64,000 nt of DNA from Candidatus Brevundimonas colombiensis (GCA_029202665.1 CP119326.1:2418001-2482000), one strand, 5' to 3'. Shown: positions 17,199-25,653, numbered from the stretch's first letter. Notes: generated by a model from the letters alone, not told the origin. Made by a program: numbers and translations.

Positions 17199-18083
17199 AT
17201 GAACGCCCCCTTGTTCAAGGGCGTGATCACCGCCCTGATCACACCACTTCGTGACGGAAACGTGGACGAAGCCGCATTCGCCAAACTGCTTGAGCGTCAG
17301 ATCGCCGCAGGCGTGCACGGCGTCGTGCCGATGGGCACGACGGGCGAGGGCGCCAGCATGGACCTGGACGAGCACAAGCACGTCATCGAACTGTGTGTGC
17401 GTTTGGCGGCGGGTCGCGTCAGCGTCATCGCCGGCACGGGATCGCCCTACACCAAGGAAGCCATCGACCTGACCCGTCACGCCAAGACGGTGGGCGCGGA
17501 CGGCGCGCTGATCGTCACCCCCTATTATATCCGTCCGTCTCAGGCGGGCATGGCGGCGCATTTCGAGGCCGTGGCCGACGCGGTCCAACTGCCGATCCTG
17601 CTGTACAATGTGCCGGGCCGGACGGGGTCCGATCTGGCCAATGATACCGTCGCGCGCCTGGCGGCCCATCCGAACATCGTCGGCATCAAGGATGCCACGG
17701 GCGATATGAGCCGGGCCAGCTGGATGCGCGCCAATATCACGGGCCAGTTCGATCTGATCTCGGGCGATGACCCCAGCTATCTGGGCTATCACGCCCATGG
17801 CGGCGTCGGGTTGATTTCGGTGGCGTCGAATGTCGCGCCCGAGGCCATGGTCGCCCTGCATAATGCGATGACGGCCGGCGACTACGCCACGGCGCGCGAG
17901 TGGCAGGGCCGGCTGATCGGCCTGTGCAAGGCGCTGTTCCTGGACAATTCGCCGGCGCCAACCAAATACGCCCTCGCCAGACTGGGCCTGTGTGAAGAGG
18001 AGGCGCGTCTTCCGCTGTCGCCGACCTCGGATGCGGTCAAGCCGATCATCGACCGCGCCATGGCGGATGCGGGCGTCGGTTGA
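17199..18083 (+). CDS. dapA: 4-hydroxy-tetrahydrodipicolinate synthase
   Basis: 294-residue TIM-barrel enzyme that condenses pyruvate and aspartate semialdehyde, the first committed step of the lysine/DAP branch feeding peptidoglycan. Visible features are the GTTGEG-type loop (MGTTGEGASM), Y136 (LLYNVPGRTG) and Schiff-base K164 (VGIKDATGD), plus PYYIRPSQAGM. The ATG at 17199 has almost no leader or strong Shine-Dalgarno. smpB follows, with the dapA stop TGA overlapping the smpB ATG by one base (18083). Confidence 0.97.
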   Translation: MNAPLFKGVITALITPLRDGNVDEAAFAKLLERQIAAGVHGVVPMGTTGEGASMDLDEHKHVIELCVRLAAGRVSVIAGTGSPYTKEAIDLTRHAKTVGADGALIVTPYYIRPSQAGMAAHFEAVADAVQLPILLYNVPGRTGSDLANDTVARLAAHPNIVGIKDATGDMSRASWMRANITGQFDLISGDDPSYLGYHAHGGVGLISVASNVAPEAMVALHNAMTAGDYATAREWQGRLIGLCKALFLDNSPAPTKYALARLGLCEEEARLPLSPTSDAVKPIIDRAMADAGVG

Positions 18084-18553
18084 TGGCGTCCGATAAACCG
18101 AAGACCAAGCTGCTGGCGGAAAATCGGCGGGCGCGGTTCGACTATTTCCTGGAAGATTTCGTCGAGGCCGGCATTCAACTTCTGGGTACGGAGATCAAGG
18201 CGCTGCGTGACGGCCGCGCCAACATCGCCGAGAGTTATGTCTCGCCCGAGGGGCGCGACCTGGTGCTGATCAACGCCGACATCCCGCCCTACAAACAGGC
18301 CAACCGCTTTAACCACGAGCCGCGCCGTCCGCGCCGCCTGCTGCTGCACCGCAAGCAGATCGACCGGATGATCGGGGCGGTCCAGCGCGACGGCCAGACC
18401 ATCATCCCGGTGCGGCTGTATCTGAACGAGGCGGGCAAGGCCAAGATCGAGATCGCCATGGCCAAAGGCAAGAAGCTGCACGACAAACGTCAGGCCAGCG
18501 CGGACCGCGACTGGGCGCGCGACAAGGCCCGACTGTTGCGCGACAAGGGCTGA
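18083..18553 (+). CDS. smpB: SsrA-binding protein SmpB
   Basis: 156-residue RNA-binding protein that brings tmRNA to stalled ribosomes for trans-translation. Typical motifs are AENRRARFDYFLEDFVEAGI, LLGTEIKALRDGRANIAESYV, KKLHDKR and the basic C-terminal tail RDWARDKARLLRDKG. I take ATG 18083; a TTG one codon earlier is possible. It overlaps the dapA stop, so the two are translationally coupled. Confidence 0.97.
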   Translation: MASDKPKTKLLAENRRARFDYFLEDFVEAGIQLLGTEIKALRDGRANIAESYVSPEGRDLVLINADIPPYKQANRFNHEPRRPRRLLLHRKQIDRMIGAVQRDGQTIIPVRLYLNEAGKAKIEIAMAKGKKLHDKRQASADRDWARDKARLLRDKG

Positions 18554-18563
18554 TCCGCGGGGA

Positions 18564-19202
18564 TCAGTCCTCGATCAGTTTGCGGACGCGGGCGAAGATG
18601 TCTTCGAACATCTCGGGCGTCAGGCGCCCGGTGTTCGTGTTCAGACGCGAGCAGTGATAGCTGTTCAGGATGACGTAGCCGCCGGCTTCCCCCTGCGCGC
18701 CGTGGCCCGCCGGCATGGCGGAGGCGGGCCGTCCGAAGGCCTTCAGGATATTGCGGCGCGACACGTCGCCCAAGGTCACGATCACCTTCAGATTGGGCAG
18801 CAGCTTCAGCCGGTCGATCAGGAAGGGCCGGCAGGTCGTCTCCTCGATCGGCAGGGGCTTGTTGCCGGGCGGGGCGCAGCGCACCGCGTTGGTGATCATG
18901 CAGTCCGTCAGCGTCAGGTCGTCGTGGCCGTTCGGATCGTAATGGCCATGGGCGAACCCGGCCTTCTTCAGGGTCTCGTACAGCAGCCAACCGGCATGGT
19001 CCCCGGTGAAGGGGCGGCCCGTGCGGTTGGCGCCGGTGCGGCCGGGCGCCAGACCGGCGATCAGCAGACGCGCCTTCTGATCGCCGAAGGAGGCGGCGGG
19101 TCCGTTCCACCAGTCGGGGTTCTGACGCGCATTCTCGCGCCGATACTCGACCAGGCGCGGGCACAGCGGGCAGTCGCGGGGCGGTTCGGGCGTCAGGCTC
19201 AT
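18564..19202 (-). CDS. uracil-DNA glycosylase, family 5 (UDGb-like)
   Basis: 212-residue base-excision repair enzyme that removes deaminated bases. The motif GLAPGRTGANRTGRPFTGD is the family-5 pattern, in which the usual polar activator is replaced by Ala; family 4 would read GE(A/G)PG. Cysteines in CPLC near the N-terminus and further C residues (TDCMITNAVRCAPPGNKP, TCRPF) fit a 4Fe-4S cluster, and the C-terminus has LNSYHCSRLNTNTGRLT. ATG 19202 overlaps the NYN gene stop (ATGA); the frame continues open upstream but that is the antisense of folK. Confidence 0.9.
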   Translation of the reverse strand: MSLTPEPPRDCPLCPRLVEYRRENARQNPDWWNGPAASFGDQKARLLIAGLAPGRTGANRTGRPFTGDHAGWLLYETLKKAGFAHGHYDPNGHDDLTLTDCMITNAVRCAPPGNKPLPIEETTCRPFLIDRLKLLPNLKVIVTLGDVSRRNILKAFGRPASAMPAGHGAQGEAGGYVILNSYHCSRLNTNTGRLTPEMFEDIFARVRKLIED

Positions 19203-19735
19203 TGCGCGGCCTTGGGGCGGCCGAAGTCGGCCATCAGGTCGTTCAGGTCCAGGAAGCTGTCGGCCTGGCGGCGCAGTTCGTCGGCGATATGCGGCGGCTG
19301 GGTCTTCTGGGTCGAGATCACCGTGACCCGCACCCCCTTGGCCTGGATCGCCTGAACCGCACGGCGGAAATCCCCGTCGCCGGAAAACAGAACGGCATGG
19401 TCGATGTGTGGGGCCAGTTCCAGCATGTCCACCGCGATCTCGATGTCCATATTGCCTTTGATCCGGCTGTGACCCGCGCCGTCGGTGAAGCGTTTCACCG
19501 GCTTGGTCACGACCGAAAAGCCGTTGTAGTCCAGCCAGTCCACCAGCGGTTTCACCGGCGAGAATTCTTCGCCCTCGACGATGGCCGTGTAATAATAGGC
19601 GCGGGTCAGGACCGATTTCTCGCGGAACCAGTCCAGCATCCGCCGAAAATCCATGTCGTGCTGCAACGCACGGGCGGCGGAATAGAGGTTGGACCCGTCG
19701 ATGAAGATCGCCAGGCGGTCGGTGGAATGAAACAT
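19199..19735 (-). CDS. NYN-domain (LabA/DUF88) putative ribonuclease
   Basis: 178-residue PIN-like protein. The NYN core shows IFIDGSNLYSA (first acidic site), a middle region with SRIKGNMDIEIAVDML (second acidic cluster) and VLFSGDGDFRRAVQAIQAKGV (third). These acidic residues bind metal in the NYN nuclease fold. The substrate is unknown; relatives are linked to RNA decay. It is the first gene of a leftward unit with the uracil glycosylase (4-nt overlap) and starts divergently from folK. Confidence 0.88.
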   Translation of the reverse strand: MFHSTDRLAIFIDGSNLYSAARALQHDMDFRRMLDWFREKSVLTRAYYYTAIVEGEEFSPVKPLVDWLDYNGFSVVTKPVKRFTDGAGHSRIKGNMDIEIAVDMLELAPHIDHAVLFSGDGDFRRAVQAIQAKGVRVTVISTQKTQPPHIADELRRQADSFLDLNDLMADFGRPKAAQ

Positions 19736-19811
19736 GGTCGAAGCCGACAAAAGGAATGAAGAAAATGACGCCCCGGCGCGCGCGCCCGTCGATGTGGGAA
19801 TCGACGGCGCG

Positions 19812-20315
19812 ATGAACCTGGACCAGGCAGTCATCGTTGCGCTGGGCTGTAATGACAAGGGGGCATGGACCACGTGCCGCGAGGCGCTGGAGGCGGCGCT
19901 GGCGCGGTTCCGCAGCGAGGGGATCGACGTGATCGCCCGCTCGGGCTGGTGGTCGTCGCTCGCCTGGCCCGATCCGTCCGATCCGCCCTTCCTGAACGGC
20001 GTCGCGATCGTTCGCACCGACCACGATCCGCATGCCCTGATGGCGACCCTGGGGCGGATCGAGGACGCCTTCGGGCGTCGGCGATCGGTCCGCAACGCCC
20101 CGCGCACGCTGGATCTGGACCTGATCGCCTATGGGCGGCTGAGTGGTGACCTGGAGGGCCTGATCCTGCCGCACCCCCGCGCGGCCGAGCGGCGGTTCGT
20201 CATGGCTCCGCTCGCCGAAATCATGCCCGACTGGGTGCATCCGACGAACGGACGAACGGCGTTTGATCTCGCGGCGTCGGCCTCGGTCGGGGCGGACGCA
20301 CGGCCAACGCGGTGA
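19812..20315 (+). CDS. folK: 2-amino-4-hydroxy-6-hydroxymethyldihydropteridine diphosphokinase
   Basis: 167-residue HPPK, which transfers pyrophosphate from ATP to the pterin in folate synthesis. Typical features are VALGCNDKGAW at the N-terminus, FLNGVAIV, RSVRNAPRTLDLDLIAYG (signature R..R.LD.D) and LPHPRAAERRFVMAPLAEI. ATG 19812 (MNLDQAVIVALG) matches the family start; an upstream ATG at 19734 in the same frame would overlap the divergent NYN gene and add 26 unrelated residues. It stands apart from other folate genes. Confidence 0.93.
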   Translation: MNLDQAVIVALGCNDKGAWTTCREALEAALARFRSEGIDVIARSGWWSSLAWPDPSDPPFLNGVAIVRTDHDPHALMATLGRIEDAFGRRRSVRNAPRTLDLDLIAYGRLSGDLEGLILPHPRAAERRFVMAPLAEIMPDWVHPTNGRTAFDLAASASVGADARPTR

Positions 20316-20351
20316 ACAGGGGAAGGCGCCGCGCCTAACTTCCGCCCCTGT
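20316..20351 (+). terminator. inverted repeat after folK, possible terminator
   Basis: ACAGGGG (20316-20322) pairs with CCCCTGT (20345-20351), enclosing a second GC-rich pair GGCGC/GCGCC. It begins right after the folK stop codon. There is no U-run, so it may be Rho-assisted or only an mRNA end stabiliser. Confidence 0.5.
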
Positions 20352-20355
20352 GGCG

Positions 20356-20384
20356 TTGCAAAGACCAGTCTGTATCTGTATTTG
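20356..20384 (+). promoter_or_regulatory. putative promoter of rpoZ-spoT
   Basis: TTGCAA (20356-20361), a 17-nt spacer and TATTTG (20379-20384), 31 nt upstream of the rpoZ ATG. Both boxes only partly match consensus. Confidence 0.35.
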
Positions 20385-20415
20385 ACGCGGTTCTCCCCCG
20401 CGTTCGAGGAATTTC

Positions 20416-20775
20416 ATGGCCCGCGTCACCGTCGAAGACTGCATCGAGAAGGTTCCGAACCGCTTTGGCCTGGTGCTGATGGCCGGCCATCGCGCCCGCA
20501 GCATCGCCAACGGCGCCGCCCTGACCATCGACCGCGACAACGACAAGAACCCGGTCGTCGCCCTGCGCGAGATCGCCGACGACACCGTCATTCCCGACGA
20601 ACTGCGTGAAACCATCATCACCACGCTGCAGCGGGTGGATGAGCGCACGGAAGCCGAGGACGAGGCCGAGGTCGTCGCCCTGCTGGCCGAGCCGCAGCAC
20701 ATGAACATGGCCGAGGCCGAGCTGATCCGCGCGCTGCAAAGCGACCGCGACGGCGGTCAGGAGGAGCGGTACTGA
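20416..20775 (+). CDS. rpoZ: RNA polymerase omega subunit
   Basis: 119-residue subunit that wraps the beta-prime C-terminus and takes part in the ppGpp site. MARVTVEDCIEKVPNRFGLVLMAGHRAR and NDKNPVVALREIADD are the family hallmarks. The protein has a slightly acidic C-terminal extension. An AGGAGGAG at its own 3' end (20759-20766) looks like the Shine-Dalgarno for the overlapping spoT start, so omega and the alarmone enzyme are coupled. Confidence 0.97.
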   Translation: MARVTVEDCIEKVPNRFGLVLMAGHRARSIANGAALTIDRDNDKNPVVALREIADDTVIPDELRETIITTLQRVDERTEAEDEAEVVALLAEPQHMNMAEAELIRALQSDRDGGQEERY

Positions 20776-23069
20776 CGCCCGAAGGAGCCCCTGGCGTCAC
20801 TATCCTGCCGGCGCGGACCGATGCGGTTCCGCCGGCGCCCCAAGCTGCAAACAAAAACGACCTCCAGACCGCGCCCGCCGACTCGGCGCCGCAGCGGAAA
20901 CGCGCGCCCATCCTGCGCCAGTTCGAGCTGATCGAGGCCGTAAAGGCCTATGACCCCACCGCCGACGAAGCGCTGCTGAACCGCGCCTATGTCTATGCGA
21001 TGAAGATGCACGGCTCGCAGCTGCGGGCCTCGGGCGATCCCTATTTCGCCCACCCGATCCAGGTCGCGGGCATACTGACCGACTACAAGCTCGACACCGC
21101 CACCATCGTAACGGCCCTGCTGCACGATGTGGTCGAGGATACCTCGGCCACGCGCGACGACATCGCCGGCATGTTCGGCGAGGAGGTTGCGGTGCTGGTC
21201 GAGGGCGTGACCAAGCTGTCGCGGCTGGAGCTTCAGGCCGAGCACACGCGCCAGGCTGAGAACCTGCGCAAATTCATCCTGGCCATCAGCCGGGACGTGC
21301 GGGTGCTGTTGGTCAAGCTGGCTGACCGGCTGCACAATATGCGCACGCTTCAATACGTGAAGCCCGAGAAGCGCGAGCGGATCAGCCGTGAGACGCTGGA
21401 AGTCTATGCGCCGCTCGGTCGGTCCATCGGCATCCACTCCATCGCGTCCGAACTGGAAGAACTGGCCTTCACCCACCTGAACCCGACCGCCAAGACCGCC
21501 ATCGAGCGGCGGCTGGAGGCGCTGAAGCTGGAGCATGGCCGCGCCATTGAAGGCGTGGCGGGTGAGGTGGAGCGGGTGCTCTCCGAGGCCGGTCTGAAGG
21601 CGAACGTCTATGGCCGGCAGAAGACGCCCTATTCGATCTGGCGCAAACTTCAGCGCAAGTCGGTTGGGTTTTCGTCCCTGTCGGACATCTACGGCTTCCG
21701 CGTCATCGTGGAGGCCGAGGACGACTGCTACCGTGCACTGGGCGTCATCCACCGCGAATGGCCGATGGTGCCCGAGCGATTCAAGGACTTCATCTCCACG
21801 CCGAAATCGAACAACTATCGCTCGTTGCACACGACGGTGGTCGGGCCGCGCGGTCTGCGGATCGAGATGCAGATTCGCACCGAGGAGATGGACCGCGTCG
21901 CCGAGGACGGGGTCGCCGCCCACTGGCGCTACAAGAACCAGTCCTATGGCTTCGACCGCGAAGCCATGGAGCAGGGCGGCGGCCGCGACCCGCTGCAGAA
22001 CCTGCGCCACCTGGTTCAGGTGATCGAGCACGGCGAGGGCGGCGAGGACTGGGTCGAACACGCCAAGCTGGAAATGTATCTGGACCAGGTGTTCGTCTTC
22101 ACGCCGAAGGGACAGCTGGTGACGCTGCCGCGCGGGGGGATGCCGCTGGACTTCGCCTACGCCGTCCACACCGAGGTCGGGGACACGGCCGTCGGGGTCA
22201 AGGTCAACGGCGAACTGAAGCCGATGCGCACCGCGCTGCAGAACGGCGACGTGGTCGAGATCATTCGCGGCTCCAAGCGCGAGGTGCCCGCCGACTGGCG
22301 CAGCCTGACCGTGACCGGCCGCGCCCGATCCGCCATCCGTCGCCATATCCGCACGTCGGAGCGGGAGGAGTTCATCAAGCTGGGCCGCGTCGCGCTGGAT
22401 CAGACGCTGGCTCGCATCGAAAAGTCGCTGGCCGACGTGTCGCTGAAGCCGGTGCTGGAAACCCTGGCGGCGGCGGGCGAGGACGATCTGTTCGAAGGCC
22501 TGGGCCGGGGGCGCCTGTCGCCGACGGCGACGGCCGAGATCCTGTTCCCCGCGTTGAAGGGGCGGCTGAAGGCCGGGCCGGAGAAGCAACGGATCGAGGG
22601 CGACAAGGCGCGGCTGTTCGTGCGCGGCGGCGGTCTGACGCCTGGCGTGTCGGTCCATTTCGGCCAGTGCTGCACCCCGGTGCCGGGCGACCGGATCGTG
22701 GGAATCCTGGAGCCGGAATCCGGTCTGACCGTTCACACCATCGACTGCCAGACCCTGGCCGCCTTCGCCGATGACGATTCGGTCTGGCACGATCTGCAGT
22801 GGACGCCGCAGGCCGAGACGGACGCAGTCGCCGCCGCCCGCATCCGTGCGACGATCCGCAATGCCCCAGGCGTGCTGGGCCAGGTCACGACCCTGATCGG
22901 CGAGGCCGGCGGCAACATCATCAACCTGTCGATGGCGCACCGCCAGCAGGACTTCTTCGACGTGGACGTGGACGTGGAAGTCGAGGACGCCAAGCACGCG
23001 ACCATGATCATCGCCGCCCTGCGCGCCAATCCGTCCGTCGATTCCGTGGAACGCGCGAGGGGCGAATGA
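20772..23069 (+). CDS. spoT: bifunctional (p)ppGpp synthetase/hydrolase (RelA/SpoT), apparent CTG start
   Basis: RSH-family enzyme controlling the alarmone level. Domains in order are HD hydrolase (HPIQVAGILTDYK, LLHDVVEDT), synthetase (RQKTPYSIWRKLQRK, SDIYGFRVIV, FKDFISTPKSNNYRSLHTT), TGS (VFVFTPKGQLVTLPRGGMPLDFAY) and C-terminal ACT. The first ATG/GTG/TTG in frame is ATG 21000, which would cut off the conserved helix ILRQFELIEAVKAYDP...NRAYVYA. CTG 20772 lies 7 nt after AGGAGG and overlaps the rpoZ stop (CTGA), giving 765 residues. I annotate that start, with the exact codon uncertain. Confidence 0.93.
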   Translation: MTPEGAPGVTILPARTDAVPPAPQAANKNDLQTAPADSAPQRKRAPILRQFELIEAVKAYDPTADEALLNRAYVYAMKMHGSQLRASGDPYFAHPIQVAGILTDYKLDTATIVTALLHDVVEDTSATRDDIAGMFGEEVAVLVEGVTKLSRLELQAEHTRQAENLRKFILAISRDVRVLLVKLADRLHNMRTLQYVKPEKRERISRETLEVYAPLGRSIGIHSIASELEELAFTHLNPTAKTAIERRLEALKLEHGRAIEGVAGEVERVLSEAGLKANVYGRQKTPYSIWRKLQRKSVGFSSLSDIYGFRVIVEAEDDCYRALGVIHREWPMVPERFKDFISTPKSNNYRSLHTTVVGPRGLRIEMQIRTEEMDRVAEDGVAAHWRYKNQSYGFDREAMEQGGGRDPLQNLRHLVQVIEHGEGGEDWVEHAKLEMYLDQVFVFTPKGQLVTLPRGGMPLDFAYAVHTEVGDTAVGVKVNGELKPMRTALQNGDVVEIIRGSKREVPADWRSLTVTGRARSAIRRHIRTSEREEFIKLGRVALDQTLARIEKSLADVSLKPVLETLAAAGEDDLFEGLGRGRLSPTATAEILFPALKGRLKAGPEKQRIEGDKARLFVRGGGLTPGVSVHFGQCCTPVPGDRIVGILEPESGLTVHTIDCQTLAAFADDDSVWHDLQWTPQAETDAVAAARIRATIRNAPGVLGQVTTLIGEAGGNIINLSMAHRQQDFFDVDVDVEVEDAKHATMIIAALRANPSVDSVERARGE

Positions 23070-23824
23070 CCGAGACGATCAGGCCGAACGCCGCCCAGAT
23101 GGCCGCGCCGTCCTATCGCATGGCGGCGATGGATCAGGATTTCCTGCTTGGCGATTCCATGCGCGGCGTTCGCTTCCTGATGGAATACGCCAAGGCCGAG
23201 GAGGCGCTGAGAGCCTGGGGCGTGCGCTCCACCCTCGTCGTCTTCGGCAGCGCGCGAATCCGCGAGGGCCATCGCTGGTACGAACAGGCGCGAGCCTTCG
23301 GGCGGCTGGCGTCCGAGCGGGGCGGGGCGTTCCGGGGCGCGGTCGGCGAACCGCGCGACAACGTCATCGCCACTGGCGGCGGTCCGGGCATAATGGAGGC
23401 GGCCAATCGCGGCGCCGTCGACGCGGGCGCGCCGTCGGTCGGCTTCAACATCACCCTGCCGCATGAGCAGGAGCCGAACGCCTATTCCACGCCGGAACTG
23501 ACCTTCCTGTTCCACTATTTCGCGATGCGGAAGATGCATCTGGCGATGCGGGCCAATGCGCTGGTGGTGTTTCCGGGCGGGTTCGGCACCTTCGACGAGA
23601 TGTTCGAGATCCTGACCCTGCGCCAGACGGGCAAGGCGCCGCCGGTTCCGGTTGTCCTGGTGGACAAGGCCTATTGGACCTCCGTCATCGGTTTCGACGC
23701 CCTGGTCGAACATGGGATGATCGCGCCCTCCGACCTGGACCTGATCGGTTTCGCCGAAGACGCCGAGGGCGTGTGGGCCGAACTGCTGGCGCGCGGTCTG
23801 CGACCGAACGAAAACATCGACTGA
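23066..23824 (+). CDS. LOG-family (TIGR00730) nucleotide-5'-monophosphate phosphoribohydrolase-like protein
   Basis: 252-residue Rossmann-fold protein. The signature pair is GGGPGIMEAANRGA and VFPGGFGTFDEMFE (PGGxGTxxE), which bind the nucleotide phosphate and catalyse base release. FGSARI at the strand-1 loop also fits. Relatives cleave AMP or cytokinin nucleotides; this longer N-terminal variant resembles the PpnN-like bacterial group. It overlaps spoT by 4 nt (ATGA), which hints at a link to purine nucleotide or alarmone metabolism. Confidence 0.87.
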   Translation: MTETIRPNAAQMAAPSYRMAAMDQDFLLGDSMRGVRFLMEYAKAEEALRAWGVRSTLVVFGSARIREGHRWYEQARAFGRLASERGGAFRGAVGEPRDNVIATGGGPGIMEAANRGAVDAGAPSVGFNITLPHEQEPNAYSTPELTFLFHYFAMRKMHLAMRANALVVFPGGFGTFDEMFEILTLRQTGKAPPVPVVLVDKAYWTSVIGFDALVEHGMIAPSDLDLIGFAEDAEGVWAELLARGLRPNENID

Positions 23825-23860
23825 AGCGCAGCCAGAGGGTTCATCCGCGCGCGATCCGGG

Positions 23861-23868
23861 TCTAGAAC
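23861..23868 (+). promoter_or_regulatory. putative -10 element of a near-leaderless pyrE transcript
   Basis: TCTAGAAC matches the Caulobacter -10 pattern GCTANAWC except at the first base. It ends 6 nt before the pyrE ATG, so transcription would begin at or next to the A of ATG. No convincing -35 was found. Confidence 0.35.
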
Positions 23869-23874
23869 GCCGAC

Positions 23875-24459
23875 ATGAACACCCAAGATGTCCTCAACGA
23901 GTTTCGCAACGCCGGCGCCCTGCGCGAAGGCCATTTCGTCCTGTCCTCGGGTCTGCATAGCCCGGTCTTCCTGCAGAAGAACCTGGTCTTCATGGATGGC
24001 GCGCGTTGCGAGCGGCTGTGCAAGGCGCTGGCCGAGAAGATCGTGGCGACGGTCGGCCCGGTGGACGTCGCCATCTCGCCGGCCGTGGGCGGCATCATTC
24101 CCGGTTACGAGACGGCCAAACACCTGAAGGTCCGTTCGATGTATGTCGAGCGCGAGGGCGGCGCCTTCAGACTGCGTCGCGGCTTCTCGGTCGAACCGGG
24201 CGAGAAGGTCGTCATGGTCGAGGACATCGTCACGACCGGTCTGTCGTCACGCGAATGCATCGCCGCCATCCAGGCGGCGGGCGGCGAGGTGATCGCGGCG
24301 GCCTGTATCGTGGATCGGTCGGGTGGCAAGGCCGATGTCGGCGTGCCGCTGATCGCCCTGGCCTCGCTGGACGTGCCGGCCTATCCGGCTGACGCCCTGC
24401 CGCCGGAATTGGCCGCGCTTCCGGTCGAAGATCCCGGCAGCCGCAGATTGGCGAAATAG
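23875..24459 (+). CDS. pyrE: orotate phosphoribosyltransferase
   Basis: 194-residue enzyme joining orotate to PRPP in pyrimidine synthesis. The type I PRTase loop VVMVEDIVTTGLSSRECI (PRPP-binding) and the N-terminal hood FVLSSGLHSPVFLQKNLV are clear, and the flexible loop region RREGG-like SMYVEREGGAFRLRRGF is present. No Shine-Dalgarno is evident ahead of ATG 23875. pdxJ follows after 3 nt. Confidence 0.96.
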   Translation: MNTQDVLNEFRNAGALREGHFVLSSGLHSPVFLQKNLVFMDGARCERLCKALAEKIVATVGPVDVAISPAVGGIIPGYETAKHLKVRSMYVEREGGAFRLRRGFSVEPGEKVVMVEDIVTTGLSSRECIAAIQAAGGEVIAAACIVDRSGGKADVGVPLIALASLDVPAYPADALPPELAALPVEDPGSRRLAK

Positions 24460-24462
24460 ACG

Positions 24463-25200
24463 ATGCGCGAACGGGTCAGACTGGGCGTCAATATCGACCA
24501 CGTCGCCACGGTGCGGAATGCGCGCGGCGGGGCGCATCCCGATCCGGCCCGTGCGGCCGAGGCGGCCCTGGCCGCCGGCGCCGACGGCATCACCGCCCAT
24601 CTGCGCGAAGATCGCCGTCACATCACCGACCCCGACATCGACGTGCTGAGCGCCCTGTGCGCCCGCGCCGGCAAGCCGTTGAACTTCGAGATGGCTGTGA
24701 CGGAGGAGATGCTGGCCATCGCCCTGCGGCATCGGCCGCACGCTGCCTGCCTGGTGCCCGAACGGCGCGAGGAGGTGACGACCGAGGGCGGTCTGGCCGT
24801 CGCTGGTCATGAAGCGCGGATCGCGCCGGTCGTGAAGACGCTGGCGGAGGCCGGCGTCCGGGTCTCATTGTTCATCGAACCGGCGGAAGAGCAGGTCGAG
24901 GCCGCCGCCGCCGTCGGCGCCCAGGTGGTGGAATTCCACACCGGCCGCTACTGCCATCTGACCGATCCCGCCGAACGCGAGGTCGAGTTTGAACGTCTGG
25001 TCGCCGCCGCCGCCCAGGCCGACATCCTGGGGTTGGAGGTCCATGCCGGTCATGGGCTGGATTACGACACGGCGCCGCGCATGTTGGCCATCCCGGAAAT
25101 CCGCGAACTGAACATCGGCCATTTCCTGATCGGCGAATCGATCTTCATCGGCCTGGACGCCGCCATCCGCCGGATGCGCGCGGCGATGGACGCGGCATGA
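24463..25200 (+). CDS. pdxJ: pyridoxine 5'-phosphate synthase
   Basis: 245-residue TIM barrel that condenses 1-deoxyxylulose 5-phosphate with aminoacetone 3-phosphate to make vitamin B6. LGVNIDHVATVRNARGG at the N-terminus, ITAHLREDRRHI and VPERREEVTTEGGL are diagnostic, and HAGHGLDYDTA lies near the phosphate site. It is placed between pyrE and acpS, with an ATGA overlap to acpS; pdxJ-acpS pairing is common in proteobacteria. Confidence 0.97.
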   Translation: MRERVRLGVNIDHVATVRNARGGAHPDPARAAEAALAAGADGITAHLREDRRHITDPDIDVLSALCARAGKPLNFEMAVTEEMLAIALRHRPHAACLVPERREEVTTEGGLAVAGHEARIAPVVKTLAEAGVRVSLFIEPAEEQVEAAAAVGAQVVEFHTGRYCHLTDPAEREVEFERLVAAAAQADILGLEVHAGHGLDYDTAPRMLAIPEIRELNIGHFLIGESIFIGLDAAIRRMRAAMDAA

Positions 25201-25598
25201 TCATCGGCGTCGGCGCGGACCTGTCCGACATCCGGCGCATCCAGACGTCGCTGGATCGGTTCGGCGAACGGTTCAAGCAGCGTTGCTTCACCGATCTGGA
25301 GCGCGCGCGATCGGACCGAAAGCCGGACCCGGCCTGGAGCTACGCCAAGCGGTTCGCGGCCAAGGAGGCCTGCGCCAAGGCCTTGGGCACCGGTATGCGG
25401 GCCGATGTCTATTGGCGCGATATGGGGGTGGTGAACCTGCCGTCCGGGCAGCCCACACTGAAGCTCACGGGTCATGCGGCCGAGCATCTGGCGCGTCTGA
25501 CGCCGCCCGGACATACAGCGAAAATCCACCTGACGCTGAGCGACGAACATCCCTATGCGCTGGCCTTCGTGGTGATCGAAGCCTTGCCGCAGTCGTAA
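25197..25598 (+). CDS. acpS: holo-[acyl-carrier-protein] synthase
   Basis: 133-residue phosphopantetheinyl transferase that activates ACP for fatty acid synthesis. GVGADLSDIRRIQ contains the Mg-binding Asp, and RFAAKEACAKALGTG contains the catalytic E/K pair. WRDMGVVNLPSGQPTLKL and the ending HPYALAFVVIEA follow. Coupled to pdxJ by a 4-nt overlap; lepB starts 55 nt later. Confidence 0.96.
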   Translation: MIIGVGADLSDIRRIQTSLDRFGERFKQRCFTDLERARSDRKPDPAWSYAKRFAAKEACAKALGTGMRADVYWRDMGVVNLPSGQPTLKLTGHAAEHLARLTPPGHTAKIHLTLSDEHPYALAFVVIEALPQS

Positions 25599-25653
25599 TC
25601 AGGTTATAGGCGTGCGCGATGACCGCGCGGACGCGGCGAGGATGCCTGATCGC

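Noticed and set aside
19203..20708. Extension of the uracil glycosylase frame upstream to 20708
   Set aside because: The added 500 residues are antisense to the NYN and folK region; family homology starts at ATG 19202.
20757..22997. 746-codon open frame on the minus strand opposite spoT
   Set aside because: It is the reverse of a GC-rich gene; translation is rich in R/Q/H/D with no domain, while the plus strand encodes a full RelA/SpoT.
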